64,000 nt of DNA from Primula veris (taxonomy: Eukaryota; Streptophyta; Magnoliopsida; Ericales; Primulaceae), in contig OY821747.1 of assembly GCA_963682055.1 (NCBI GenBank), forward strand, positions 32,424,126-32,488,125, given 5' to 3'. The notes below the pieces were generated by a model. The model did not search any database, was not told the origin of the DNA, and saw only the letters and a program-made list of their open reading frames with translations. Positions 1-11,199 of this stretch are shown in pieces (the first letter of the stretch is position 1; each line of letters opens with the position of its first letter). The position numbers and the translations under genes are program-made.

Positions 1-1563
1 CGAAAATGAGCAGCTTGCGTTTTGTCCTGCTATTATTGTCCCTGGTATTTCTTATTCGGATGATAAGTTGCTACAAACTCGAATTTTCTCGTATGCCGAT
101 ACTCAGAGGCATCGTTTGGGACCGAATTATTTGCAGCTTCCTCCTAATGCTCCCAAATGTGCCCACCATAATAATCACCATGATGGCGTTATGAATTTCA
201 TGCACAGGGATGAGGAGGTAATTTCCTTTCTTTTGGAGCATGCAGATGCTACACCATATGGAATTTTACGGAGTACTTCTTTTGTTATGCTAAACTACAT
301 GTTGAGTTAATGAAATAACTATCCTAGTCATTGGACTTCACATGACATACAAACTTTCTTGCAAAATTCAACATGGCGTAGCATCTGTGTGCTTCAAAGG
401 AAAACATAGCATATAAGAAACATAGCATAAATCTCAGTTGATCACATATCAAAACTGTAAGAATAGGTTTGGCGCGTACAAGTAATGTTGAAACCTCACA
501 AGAATAGGTTTGGCGTAAGCTTTTAGTGGCCTAAAAAGCGGAAAAGGCAAGCTTTTATTAGCCTTTTATCGAGCTTTGAATCGAGATTTTTTTTACTACA
601 AAGCGCGCTTTTCAAAATAGTGAAATATATACACGTGATACTCATGCAGACATACAACTATGGGTACCATTAATTTCTTTTCATGAAAATTAATAATCTT
701 GGTGAATTTATCCTGCAGGTTAACTACTTCCCTTCAAGATACGATACCGTTCGTCATGCAGAGCCGCATCCTATCCCTACTGCTATTTGCAGTGGCAAAC
801 GTGACAAGGTAACTTCCTTTTTCTGTGATATTAAAATAACAATGACTTGAGAGGAACTTTTGATTACCAATCTCTTTGATTCTAGTTTCATAAATGGAAA
901 TCATATTCGAAATTGGTTTACTTTGTTATTAGTGTATCATTGCAAAGGAAAACAATTTCAAGCAGCCTGGGGAAAGATACCGATCCTTCACTCCAGACAG
1001 GCAAATCCTCTCTCGCTCTCTCTCTCTCTCCGTCAGATAATGTGTTAATTATTTATTTGCTATATATTTTATGCCTCCTTGTTATACCTATTTCTTCTGA
1101 TATAACTTTATTGTTTTTGTTGAATAGGCAAGAGCGTTTCCTCTGCAGATGGGTTGACACCTTGTCTGATCCAAGGGTCACACATGAGATACGCTCTATC
1201 TGGATCTCATACTGGTCACAGGTAAATATTTAATTTTGAGTATGCATTCTCTCATTTGCATGAGTTCCTTCTACAACTGCCTGAGGACAATTTGGAAATG
1301 GCAAAAAATTCTTGAAAAGAAAAAGCTTTTTATTGTTCTAGAGCTCGAGTGTCAAAGTTTTTGTTGATGCGCAAGGTGTACTATTTTGGTATTAATGTAA
1401 AAGCCTTACTTAAGTTTCGGTCTTATTTATCTTCCGGTTTCCGTTTTCATGATAATAACTTTGCCAATACGACTCTCTCACTCTCTCCTTATGCTGTTTT
1501 TAGGCTGACCAGTCTTTCGGCCAGAAGCTGGCTTCTCGCCTCAACATGAAACCAAGCATGTGA
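1..1563 (+). CDS. CAT: Catalase, 3' part of gene (five exons in window)
   Basis: Plant catalase decomposes hydrogen peroxide in peroxisomes. The window starts inside an exon. Exons are about 2-217, 719-808, 933-1000, 1128-1221 and 1504-1563, and joining them gives one open frame to the TGA at 1561-1563. The first exon encodes the proximal haem region with the R-x-F-x-Y motif ([20 protein letters not shown]), whose tyrosine is the axial haem ligand in this family, then HHNNHH and MNFMHRDEE. Later exons encode VNYFPSRYD, the [17 protein letters not shown] segment and [16 protein letters not shown], all strongly conserved in plant catalases. The C-terminus SRLNMKPSM resembles the usual plant end (RLNxRPS-), the region involved in peroxisomal import. 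The N-terminal half with the catalytic histidine lies upstream of the window. No lesion is visible, so it is probably functional. The isoform (CAT1, 2 or 3) cannot be decided. Confidence 0.96.
1001..1127 (+). other. Catalase intron with non-canonical GC-AG ends
   Basis: The preceding exon ends CCAGACAG at 1000 and the next begins GCAAGAGCG at 1128. The two join as PDR-QERF, which fixes the boundaries. The donor reads AG|GCAAAT instead of GT, and the acceptor is GAATAG. GC-AG introns are a known minority class with an otherwise strong donor consensus, as here. The intron also holds a TC microsatellite near 1010-1035. The other introns in this gene start with GT. Confidence 0.85.
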
Positions 1564-1652
1564 TCGTGAGAAGCAGATACCACCAATGCACTTCAACTTC
1601 AAAAGTCATGTATAATAACTTTTACATGGGTATCGAGAACCCTTTTCATCAT

Positions 1653-1658
1653 AATAAA
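1653..1658 (+). terminator. Probable catalase polyadenylation signal
   Basis: AATAAA lies about 90 bp after the catalase stop codon, in an AT-rich 3' region. It is the nearest canonical near-upstream element. The actual cleavage site cannot be seen. Confidence 0.5.
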
Positions 1659-2303
1659 TCATTTATCCTCTTGTTTTTGAGAATAACAGCTCATTGGCTT
1701 AAAGTTACCGCCACTTGTTCTCTCCAGTAACTTTGATTTTCTTATATGAATTGTAAAACTACCTGCTTGCTGCTTTATACACGTATATCGCTGTTTGTAC
1801 TTCTCTTCGGTTTGCTCTACTGATTGCTTTAATGCCTTGTCGTTGCCGAGCTTGTTTATTAAAATTTTAAGATAATAAATGATAATTTATGAAACTAGTA
1901 AGTATTGTATACATTTTACAACTCTTTTAAGTACTGGTTTGTTTAAGATAATATCAAGGTAGTTATCTTTTTGCTAGAAAAGAAAAACATGACGCTGTAA
2001 CTTAACACTGTTAAGAAATTACACTTGAATAAGTGCTAAACATACGAGTAAACTACAACTCCGAAATGTTGTTGGTATAGTGGATAAACGTTAAATAATC
2101 CTTAGGTGGAAAAAACAAGAACCAAATACTTTTGGACAAAATGTTTATTGGCAATTTAATATTGTAACGATAGATAGATAGATTGAGACGGATACACTTA
2201 GAATTGGCTTATAGATGTTGAGTCACTGAATCTACGGAACCGAACAAACTTTGCGAAACGGTCAAAAAACAAAATTAAATAAGACCGTTACTTTTAAGTG
2301 ATT
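1659..2303. other. Intergenic between catalase and dirigent genes
   Basis: The two genes converge here. I see AT-rich sequence with no coding potential and no recognisable repeat. It should hold both 3' ends. Confidence 0.6.
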
Positions 2304-2860
2304 CTAAGAAGGCTTAAAAGTTGCATATGGAGGCCAGTAGAGGTGAAATTCTATCTTGTATGTAACGGTTATGCCTACTAGATTCACCGGAGATGATGTC
2401 ACATAGCCTTGGATAAACAGAAAATCGCCGGTTCCACCCACAACCGGGTGATCTGAAGGTTTAAGATTATGAGTCGCACCAACAATAGAAACCGACCCTT
2501 TATAGTTCTTCAAATTTAGCGTGATCTTAGCTATAGAGATGCTCTCGAGGCCGTCCAAGCTAGATGTTATGGAGGTTCCTTGTGCCGTCCCAACAACACG
2601 AGAGGTTGGGTTTGGAGTGAGAGTCATTGGGTCTTGAAAGGCAAATAGGGTACCAAAAGGGGTTGTCGTTTGGCTAACCTTGGGACCCGCTACACCGTTC
2701 ACCACTATGTAGCCAGTTCCATTTATAGTCTCTTGTTGGTAGAGGGAAAAGTGGAGAGATTTGAGGTTGTGATGGTGGTGGTGGTGATGGCGTAGGGGAG
2801 GAGAGCGAGAGGTAGGAGAAGGAGGAGAAAGAGAATAGAGTGGTGGAGGGGAAATGACAT
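2304..2860 (-). pseudogene. Dirigent protein gene with apparent frameshift
   Basis: Dirigent proteins are secreted proteins that steer stereoselective coupling of monolignol radicals in lignan and lignin formation. On the minus strand, the open frame running down to 2304 carries the family hallmarks: LHFSLYQQ near the N-terminus, TSRVVGTAQG, then ITLNLKNYKGSVSIVGA and HPVVGGTGDFLFIQGY, ending in a beta-strand before the stop. It has no intron, as is usual for the family. The only suitable start is the ATG at 2858-2860. It opens a good signal peptide (MSFPLHHSILFLLLLLPLAL, then a Thr/Ile-rich stretch), but in a different frame, which stops near 2725. A one-base shift in or after the CAC/ACC repeat at about 2766-2790 would separate the two parts. 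This is either a real pseudogenising indel or a sequence error. Family assignment is firm; function as read is doubtful. Confidence 0.88.
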
Positions 2861-2915
2861 GTTTTTCTTTGTTTTGGAAATGGAAAGTGTGGTTTTGCTA
2901 TGATAGCAAGTGATG

Positions 2916-2924
2916 TTTATATAT
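2916..2924 (-). promoter_or_regulatory. Candidate TATA box of the dirigent gene
   Basis: On the minus strand this reads TATATAAAC. It lies about 56-64 bp upstream of the signal-peptide ATG, a normal distance for a plant gene with a short leader. Confidence 0.45.
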
Positions 2925-4298
2925 TGAGTAAAATATACAAATAATACTTCTACGAAACTTCGGATTCTATTTTAAATTTTACTTGCAGACCCGTCCTTAG
3001 AGTTTGAAGAGACCCAACACAAATTTGAAAATTGAGACTTTTTTTATCTATGTTTTCGCATGCTAGCATTCAAATATTTTTGTGTAGTACCTATCTACAA
3101 GTACATCAAAATTTAAGATGTAAAATAAATATAATATTTTGGAGGCCCGACATAATTATGACGGTTATGTTTGCTTGTATATGCTTGATGTTTGTGTATG
3201 GTGATTTGTTGTGTACGATAAGGATAAAGTATTAAAGATATTGTTTCTAGTTATATATAATCAATATGGTGGGAGCTCATCTTTAATGAATAATGAGTCT
3301 CAACAAGTCAATTTATATTGTCCAAACATGTGAAAATTTGGTGTGCGTTCTTTGTCAGAAAGGGAGATGGACTGACTTTTAGATATACTCAGTTTAGCAT
3401 ATATGTTTTCTTATATTATACATGTCATTTATACATATCAAACAGAATACAACTGAAATATCATATTCCCACTACTTCTCTCTCCTCTCTATGTTTTTTG
3501 AAAAAACCTTCTTCCTATTTTTTTGGAAAAGCCTATTTTTTTGGAAAAGAAAACTCATCGTATGTAGATCAAATTCTTTGATCTAAATTATCAATATTCA
3601 CTTTCTTTTTTAATACATAATAATAATTTAAGTTTTATTAAATAATGTAATCAAAACTTGTGAGAAATAAAATATAAGAATTAAACAAAAATTAAACAAA
3701 AATTGTGTAATTATAATTTAGAAAAATAAAACTAAATTTACAACTCAATAAAATCTCAAATATAATATTATAAAACTCTAGTTATAATATTATCCTAAAT
3801 TTAAATATTAATTAAAAATTAATGATTTTAATATATTAGATTTTACGGAACATTACAATACAATAAAAACTCAAATATAATATTACAGAAACCAAGTTGA
3901 GACTACCCTAAAGTTGAATATTAATTAAAAAAAATTAAAATTTTGATGATTTTAATATATTTTATTTATCGGAACATAATATTAATTAAAAAAATTATAT
4001 TTAATGGATCATATGTTACAAGATGTAATACAATTAATATTAAACCAATTTATTTTTATAATATCATGATATATAAAATATACCGTGTCACAATTAATGT
4101 CTAACATGTATCTTTTTACTTATACTAATATTAATATTTGAAAACCAAAATTGATAAAGTATATCATGTATATGAGATGATAATTACATAAGTTAGTTGG
4201 TTGGAAAACTTGCTCATTTATGTTTTTTTAGTATAATTTTGAATTTTAAGTTACTTGGTACACTTTTTTCACATATCATCTAATGATTGGTTTGCTAC
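2925..4298. repeat. AT-rich intergenic region with a diverged tandem repeat
   Basis: Upstream region of the dirigent gene with no coding potential. Between about 3742 and 3990 two diverged copies of a roughly 117-bp unit follow each other. Shared blocks are CTCAAATATAATATTA (near 3755 and 3869), then ATTAATTAAAAA and GATTTTAATATATT followed by CGGAACAT. The remainder is simple AT-rich DNA. Confidence 0.5.
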
Positions 4299-4322
4299 CA
4301 CTACAAAATAATGTTTGATTTA

Positions 4323-5591
4323 GGCTCTGTTTGTTTCGTAGTAAAATATTTACGGAGGGAAAATATTTTTCGGGTAAAGTTTTACGGTGCAAACTTTTGT
4401 TTGCATTTTATTTACGGGTGTTTGGTGCGTCAAAGGTTTCCCATGAGAATTCTATTGAAATTCAAAAATCTATTAGTTATTTAAATTAGACAAATTCGAT
4501 GCATAAATAAATAAACATTGTTCATACTTTAAACAAAATATTTTAAGATGAAAAATAGCAAAAATTAACTAAAAGTCACAAAAATTAACTAAAAGTAACA
4601 AAAATTAATAAGTTCGTGAAAGTTTAAAAATATTAGTGATTAAAATCACAATTATTTTGACGGGAAAAAAGCTAAAAGTTCGTCTACTTTTCTGAAAGGA
4701 ACTTCGTCAACATGTATAGGAAACTTAACGTAAACACATATTTTATTTCATATACGTCACTTATAATAATTTATAATTTTTCAACATATAAACTCATAAA
4801 ATTATAAGTATATAAGATATTATTGACTTTTTTTAGCTTTTTCAAATTTTCTTGGGTTTTTTAGATTTTTCAGAATTTTTTGTTTTATTTTTTCCATTTT
4901 TTTGTTATTTTTTTAGATTTTTTTCCTATTTATTTATATTTTTATTGGTTAATTAGATTTTAGTTTTTTCAAATTTTCTTGGGTTTTTTAGATTTTTCAG
5001 AATTTTTTGTTTTATTTTTTCCATTTTTTTTTATAGATTTTTTCCTATTTATTTATATTTTTATTGGTTAATTAGATTTTAGCTTTTTCAAATTTTCTTG
5101 GGTTTTTTAGATTTTTTAGAATTTTTTGTTTTATTTTTTCCATTTTTTTTGTTATTTTTTTAGATTTTTTCCTATTTATTTATATTTTTATTGGTTAATT
5201 AGATTTTAGCTTTTTCAAATTTTCTTGGGATTTTTAGATTTTTCATAATTTTTTATTATTTTTTTTCCATTTTTGTTATTTTTTAGAATTTTTTGTGTTT
5301 TTTTCTTTTTTTTATTGGTTAGTAGATAGAATTGGACTAATTATTAAATAATTTTGAAAGAATAGACCTATAATTAATAATAGTTATAATATCAGTATTA
5401 GAAACAATATAGAGAGGCTCCGTAAACCGTTTACAACTTTATTTGTGGGGTAATCGTTTCTCCCAATTTTACTGGATATGTGGGAAAAATTTTCCCAAAA
5501 AAAATGTTTTACGTTAAACCAATCACCCAGAAAATATATTTTACCCGTAAATGTTTGTTTACCCCCATTTTACAACAAAATAAACAGAGCC
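4323..5591. mobile_element. PIF/Harbinger (Tourist-like) element nested in the CACTA MITE
   Basis: This is a 1,269-bp insert with terminal inverted repeats beginning GGCTCTGTTTGTTT at the left and ending AAATAAACAGAGCC at the right. The similarity continues inward about 30 bp to ATTTACG/CGTAAAT. TTA is duplicated at 4320-4322 and 5592-5594. The related MITE at 9383 has the uninterrupted site (GATTTAGTGAGAG) with a single TTA, which confirms insertion and target length. There is no transposase ORF, so the element is non-autonomous. Confidence 0.85.
4835..5330. repeat. Minisatellite of about 120-127 bp inside the PIF/Harbinger element
   Basis: Four copies of a T-rich unit start at about 4835, 4962, 5081 and 5208, each opening with AG(C/T)TTTTTCAAATTTTCTTG. 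The spacing (127, 119, 127) varies with homopolymer length. The last copy is more diverged. Confidence 0.8.
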
Positions 5592-5764
5592 TTAGTGAGA
5601 GTCAAAAGCTGTCACAAGTCTGTCGCTAATTTAAAAAGTTGTCACAAATCTGTCGCAAATTGACTAAACTGTCACAAAACCGTCACAAAAACCGTCGCTA
5701 ATAAGCTCGTAACAAAAAATACCGTTACTAATCCTGTCGGTATTTGGGTATTTTTTTTTTAGTG

Positions 5765-7120
5765 TACACCACATAAGAAATACTATATGGTATGACAGGT
5801 CTATCTAAATTTTACTCCAGATTCTATAGACCACATAGTAGCTCGTATATATCATTTATAGTTTACTAGCTAGAAAACCACACGTTTGAAGTCAAAAATC
5901 AATTCAGCTTTTTCTTAATGTCTTCTATACTTTCGAAAATTTGAATATTCTACATTAAATTCTTGACAAGTCGTTCTCAAAGCTTGACTAGCCCATCGAC
6001 CACTTCAAAGTTGAAGATCTCAAAAACATTGTGATGTATACGAAATCACAGCCTAACGCAATCATCGGTTTGCAACTACGTAGACTAATTTCGTTCGAAA
6101 ATGATTCATAACTAGCTTCTAGCTTCCTGTTATTTAACCGGTTGGGAATAATAAGACGGAAAACAACAAAATTAATTTACATAAGGGCGGAGCCAACATT
6201 ACAATTCTGAGATGAGTTTATATATATATATATATACTAATAATCGCTACTCACGTGATATGATCCGGATAAATAAATTTTTAAAAAGTATATTGATTGA
6301 ATGAATATATTAAATTAGAAATGGTGAATAATATAATGTTTTTATTATACAAAATATAGGTAAAAAGATTTTGTTTTGTATAATATTATAATTGTTTTGA
6401 AAAGATAATTAATGATTTTATTTGTGTTTTTTATATTTTGAATTGAATAAATGTAAATGAGTAATTAGTAAAAAAGAATGGAAACATTTTTGAAAAAAAT
6501 GATCAAAATTTGACAAATTTTCTTCGGTTGACTTATATATAGTATTATATGATAGGATATATATACACTAATAAAAAAAATGTGTTGTGTGATGTGGCCA
6601 TAGTATGCACATAGGGTTATATATTTTTTGGTATTTCAAAATTAAATAACTAGTTTTTTTGGGTAGATTTTAAAAATAAAATAAAAATGTTTTGTTTATT
6701 GAGAAAAAGCTTAAGGATGTATTTGGAAAGTTTGTGGTAACATTTAGTTATTTTAAAAAACTACCACAATATGTTTAATCAAAATTCACAAGTTTTGCTA
6801 GCAAGCACGTGTATTCAGTGGACATTTTTTAGGGTAAATTGTCTTTCACTCGACCGGAGAAACGATCAAACTTATCGGCTCCCTTTCTCCCTATTTGTCT
6901 ATCTCTTGCGACATCTTTCCCCAATCAAACATATTGTGGTATTTCTCCTCATTTCAAAATAAAATATATTTTAAATTATGTTCGTAAAGGGTTTGATTGC
7001 TTGAAGTCGTAATGGTTTGATTGCTTGAAGGTGAAAATGTTTGACCGAAGCTTTTACGATCAGTTTTCTCACTCCATGAAGTTTTTACGATGGGTGTTTC
7101 CAATGTGTGCCACTTTCTAG
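5765..7120. other. AT-rich intergenic stretch
   Basis: No gene is recognised. It contains a TA microsatellite near 6219-6236 and short poly-T and poly-A tracts. The only open frames are short and show no family similarity. Confidence 0.5.
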
Positions 7121-7649
7121 AACCATTGGCGGACCCGGCATGGGGCTGGAGGTGGCCACAACCACCCAACGATTTTCAATCTAAGTGCCTTGGGGCACTT
7201 GTTATCCTTACCCCTAATTTATTTACTAATATTTTTTTTGTTACTAACGCCATTAAACACCCGTTAAAATGATGTTTCTCTAATTTTCTCTCTCTCTCTG
7301 CTGATAAACCGCGTCCTTCACTCTCTCTCTCTAAAAAATCGCGATAACCATCTCTCCATTTTTCACGTTATCTCTCTATCTTTTCATATGACTAAATCAA
7401 TAAAAAAAAAGAAGCTAATTCATCACGGAATTTCTAGTAGGTATAATGTGTCTAATGGACGAAAAATAACCTATATCTAACTTATATTCAAAAAAATTAC
7501 ACAAAAATGAGTAATTGTTGAACTCTAGCAGTTTATCTGCATTTTGATTAAGAATTTTAGTAAGAATGCTTCACTACAATATAGTTTGTGTGAACAAAAA
7601 CTGAGAAATAATGGAAAAAATATGTATTAATTTTGGGAGAAATTTGAAG

Positions 7650-7915
7650 TTAAAAACAAGTGTACGAACTCTGGAATCATGATATATGAACTTGAAATCA
7701 ACGGTATTAGCTCTGATAGTTAGAGTACAAACTTGAAAACAAGCGCATGAACTCTAGGGGTTAGAATGTAAACTTGAAAATAAGGGTACGACCTTAAAGA
7801 ACAAACTTGAAAACAATGATATAAAGTGTAGAAATTGGGGTTTAAACTTTGAGAATTAGAATTTAGACTTGAAAACAAGTATGGACTTTAGCGGTTAGGA
7901 TATGAACTTCAAAAC
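7650..7915. repeat. Degenerate minisatellite (ACTTGAAAACAAG words)
   Basis: A unit of about 45-60 bp recurs, built from ACTTGAAAACAAG followed by a variable GAACTCTAGGGGTTAG-like block. Copies lie near 7690, 7732, 7776, 7807 and 7867. No coding frame runs through it. Confidence 0.55.
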
Positions 7916-7966
7916 AAAAGGCAATACACTTTAGTACAATTTCACTTTTAGACACAAGTCCCCATT

Positions 7967-8710
7967 TTTCAAGTGCTAAGATTACATGTCCCCCCCTTTG
8001 CTTGAGATTACAATACCATCTTGTTTGAGGTTACTAGACATTGGGTTTTTCAAGTGCTAAGATTACATGTCCCTCCATTTTTGTACCGACTTGTACCAAT
8101 CGACCGTTTTTCGAGCCGAACCAATCAAGTCGGTACCAAAAGTTTGGTATACCGACATTACGGTACGGTACAACCGAACTGATCTTTGAAGGTCGGTTCG
8201 GTTTCGGTATTCATTTGGTGAGTTTTGTATGGTACCGATCCAAACCGAAATATTAAAATATAATATATAGACAAATAAACTAGAAAACTTATATACACTT
8301 ATTAACATAGTTATATTTATTTTTTCTAGTGAATATTTATAATATTTTCTTTTATTTATAACTTTTACTATAAATGTCTAATAGTGTTTACTCTTTTATG
8401 TAAAGAAACAAGAAATATAACACAATGATATAAATAAATACAATAAACATTTTTAATTTACTACTTTTAAAATTTTATCGTATGTTTTTTTTCATGATAC
8501 GCATCATTTTTCTATCATGACTTGTAAACTCTAAACTTTGATATAAAAACCAAAACCGAACCGAACTAACCGAATAGTTTGGAATACCGAAACTTCGGTA
8601 TACTGAATTTTTTGGTTCGGTAATGGCATAAAAATTCTCAAAGCAAACTAGTTTTGTATGTTATCGGTATATAGTCAAAAAGTTCGGTATCGAACCGATG
8701 TTACCCCTAG
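7967..8710. mobile_element. CCGAAC-rich repeat, probable non-autonomous DNA transposon
   Basis: The left half (about 8085-8255) and right half (about 8545-8710) are rich in CGGTTCGGT and ACCGAACCGA words in opposite orientations, around an AT-rich centre. The right edge reads GATGTTACCCCTAG, similar to ends of hAT-type plant elements. A 24-bp direct repeat of TTCAAGTGCTAAGATTACAT type occurs at about 7967 and 8048, just before the left half. Exact termini and target duplication could not be fixed. Two open frames across it only reflect the repeat composition. Confidence 0.45.
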
Positions 8711-9013
8711 TATGTTGTGTTGTATGTCAGATTACGAAACAGAATCGCATTTGAATTTTTTTTCTTGCATCGGTTTAATATAGGATTGGAAACAGAAAGA
8801 CATTTGATTTTTGTTATTTGTATATGAAAACACGTTTATGTTTATCATTGCTTCGAGTTAGTCGTAAATTTTCATCAAGGTGTATACTGCTATACAATTA
8901 TAAGAGATAAAGTACACAATAAGGTACCAATTTTTTGTATCACTGCACAATATGAGAACAAAATGACTTTTGAGCAATATGTTATAGCAACTTCAATACA
9001 GGGAGACGAGTAT

Positions 9014-9159
9014 CACTACAAAATAATTTAAAAAATTATCACAAATGTCACAAATTGACTAAATCGTCACAAAACCGTCACAAAAACCATCGTTAATAAG
9101 CTCGTAACAAAAAATACCGTCACTAATCTCGTCGTTATTTGACTATTTTTTTTGTAGTG
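9014..9159. mobile_element. CACTA-type MITE, 146 bp, with empty site elsewhere in the window
   Basis: Ends are CACTACAAAATAA and TTTTTGTAGTG. The 3-bp duplication TAT lies at 9011-9013 and 9160-9162. The related sequence at about 30371-30390 (GACGAGTATGAGTAGAG) has no element and one TAT, so it is a paralogous empty site. The body shares the GTCACAAAACCGTCAC and AATAAGCTCGTAAC words of the MITE at 4299. Confidence 0.88.
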
Positions 9160-9382
9160 TATGACTAGAGTTTCAATTCAAATTAAGCAATCTATTACAT
9201 ATAATATAATAGACAACCCATTTTAAATACTTTATTTTAATGCCAACGCTTAAACACACAGCAATGGCCTACATATTCACTAAAAATCTGACTTGAACAG
9301 ATTGTAAACTGCTTTTTCTTTGTCAAATTAGGAAGAAAAAAAAATTAAGAGATTAAACTCATACTAAAATTTGAACAGTACG

Positions 9383-9560
9383 CTACAAAATAATGTTGAT
9401 TTAGTGAGAGTGAAAAGCTGTCACAAGTCTGTCGCTAATTTAAAAAGCTGTCATAAATCTTTCGCAAATTAACTAAACTGTCGCAAAACCGTCACAAAAA
9501 CCGTCGCTAATAAGCTCGTAACAAAAAATACCGTCACTAATCCCATCGCTATTTGAGTAT
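9383..9560. mobile_element. CACTA-type MITE relative with decayed ends
   Basis: It opens CTACAAAATAATGTTGATTTAG and carries the same body as the host MITE at 4299 (AAAAGCTGTCACAAGTCTGT, then ACCGTCGCTAATAAGCTCGT). It ends near GCTATTTGAGTATT without a clear terminal repeat. The matching position in unit 2 (about 30600-30630) lacks it. Confidence 0.7.
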
Positions 9561-10906
9561 TATTTGCTGTTTAACACTATGTTGTTCTATAATAATATAA
9601 ATTATAACACTAAGTTAAAGTAGATATAAGTCTTTTTTAACATAGAAATTAAACTCTTTTTTGGTATTTTGCTTTAGTTTTTGTTGTTGTATCATATTTT
9701 TTTTTATTAAAAACCATGGAGAGAAAATTGGAAGTCAACTTTTATTGTTCTCGTTTTGGTTATAGCAATTTCATTTGTTCCATTTTTCAAAAAAAAAAGA
9801 AAAAACTTACATAATAGAACTCTTCTTGCTTAACAAATAACTTTTTTTCTTGAATCAATAATCAATAATGTTTGTTATATTAATTATGATTTAAATCGTT
9901 TTATGTTTGTCAAGATTGTGCCCCCCAACGTATTTCCAGGATCCGCCCGTGGATGCAAGGACGACATTCATTGGTTTCGTAAAGGTAGGAGTTAAAATAA
10001 GGGGGATATGAGAGCCGCATAGAGCATTCGAGTTGCTTTAATATAATTTAATTTTCCCCACTAAATCGAGTAAAATAAAATACAGTAATGGGTAAAATTT
10101 AATTGTAAAATTGAAAGTACATATTATGGTTGAATAGTTTAATGATACAAAAATGTTTTTAAATTAGACCTCTAATAAAGAATCATTGCTGATTAATCAC
10201 TTAGCATGAAACTATATTTGCATTATTTGTCATCCAATACATTGTTTTAAAAAAAGTATGCTATTGTTAAGTAGAGCTAAAATAAGGAGATTATTCAAAT
10301 GACCATACATTGTTTTAAAATGGGTGAAAATATTTTTTAATTACTTACATTGTATTCAAATGACCATAAACTGTTTCCAAACAACCATATGTTGTTTAGA
10401 TTGATACTACAGTACGGTGCGAACTCTTTTGTTACAGGGTCATTGTCGTATTTTTTTTTATCTTTTTAGGCTGTTCTTGAAATAATCCAAATTAATTTTT
10501 AATGTTTATTTATTTAGTGATATTTTGAAACAGTCTACTTGCGAGTGCGAGTGCGAGCGCGACTATTCATTATTATATGGTAGCATAAAATCGTTGTGAT
10601 GTTGCGATAGGTATACGTTCCCTAGTTACACATGTCGTACTTTTGCTTACGCGTCGATGAACTGATCAACATGGAAGAAAACGTTTTTATGTTCATAAAC
10701 AATATGTTTCGTTCTGATAATGTAAATACATCTATCTCAAGTATACTGGGTTGACTTTTATTTTATACTTCAATGCAATTTCAGTTATAAATGAACATAA
10801 TTTTTTTTAGTAATATTTTGTATACATGCTTTTCAAATTAACTTAATAAATGAGAATAATTTTTCGAGATGAGCCGGAATTGTTAAGACGGACAAAGATA
10901 TAGGTC

Positions 10907-11199
10907 ATGTTTGTTTGCGGTATAAGAGATGCTATATTATTATTAGTACCGTGAGACTCACGTTATATCTTATTTGTTTACACAAATTGTATTCGGTATT
11001 ATATAAGTTATGTTACTATTTATATTACATTTTATTATAAGAGAGTATAACTAATAACACATATAGGTCATGTTTGTTTGCATAATAGTATAATGAGTTA
11101 TAATTTGTAACTATCTACTAGTAATTATACCATCTTATTAGCATAGAATAGAATATCTAGTATAATTAGTATATCACCTCTTATATCACAAACAAACAT
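10907..11199. mobile_element. MITE with 33-bp inverted repeats (unit 1)
   Basis: The left arm at 10907-10939 begins ATGTTTGTTTGCGGTATAAG. The right arm at 11167-11199 is its reverse complement with about 5 mismatches in 33. The whole is about 293 bp and AT-rich. A second copy of ATAGGTCATGTTTGTTTGC lies inside at about 11063, so the structure may be compound. No clear target duplication was found. It occurs in every unit and overlaps the crossover interval described in the findings. Confidence 0.65.

Larger units (their letters stand above)
4299..5764. mobile_element. CACTA-type MITE, interrupted by another element
   Basis: The left end is CACTACAAAATAATG and the right end finishes in TTTTTTTAGTG, a decayed form of the TTGTAGTG seen in the copy at 9014-9159. 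The 3-bp target duplication TAC lies at 4296-4298 and 5765-5767, as expected for the CACTA (En/Spm) superfamily. The body holds repeated GTCACAAA/CTGTCGC words. Without the nested insert (4323-5591 plus one TTA) it is about 194 bp, so it is non-autonomous. Confidence 0.8.
8892..9735. repeat. Remnant of an upstream array unit (matches 30257-30790)
   Basis: From ATACAATTATAAG at about 8892 to GAGAGAAAATTG at about 9732 the sequence matches the end of unit 2 (30257-30790) and of unit 4 (54626-55159), apart from two insertions (9014-9159 and about 9383-9560) and scattered substitutions. It marks the left limit of the array and shows that an older unit once lay left of unit 1. In units 2 and 4 the Sirevirus fragment follows at once; here about 600 bp of uninterrupted sequence leads into unit 1. 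Confidence 0.75.

Noticed and set aside
8041..8308. Opposed ORFs in the CCGAAC-rich repeat
   Set aside because: Both arise from the repetitive ACCGAAC composition and show no protein family.
7128..9952. GGCGGACCCGG at 7128 and CCAGGATCCGCCC at 9940 as inverted ends of one 2.8-kb transposon
   Set aside because: Similarity is limited to about a dozen bases plus loose matches, no target duplication was found, and the interval includes the array remnant. It remains possible but unsupported.
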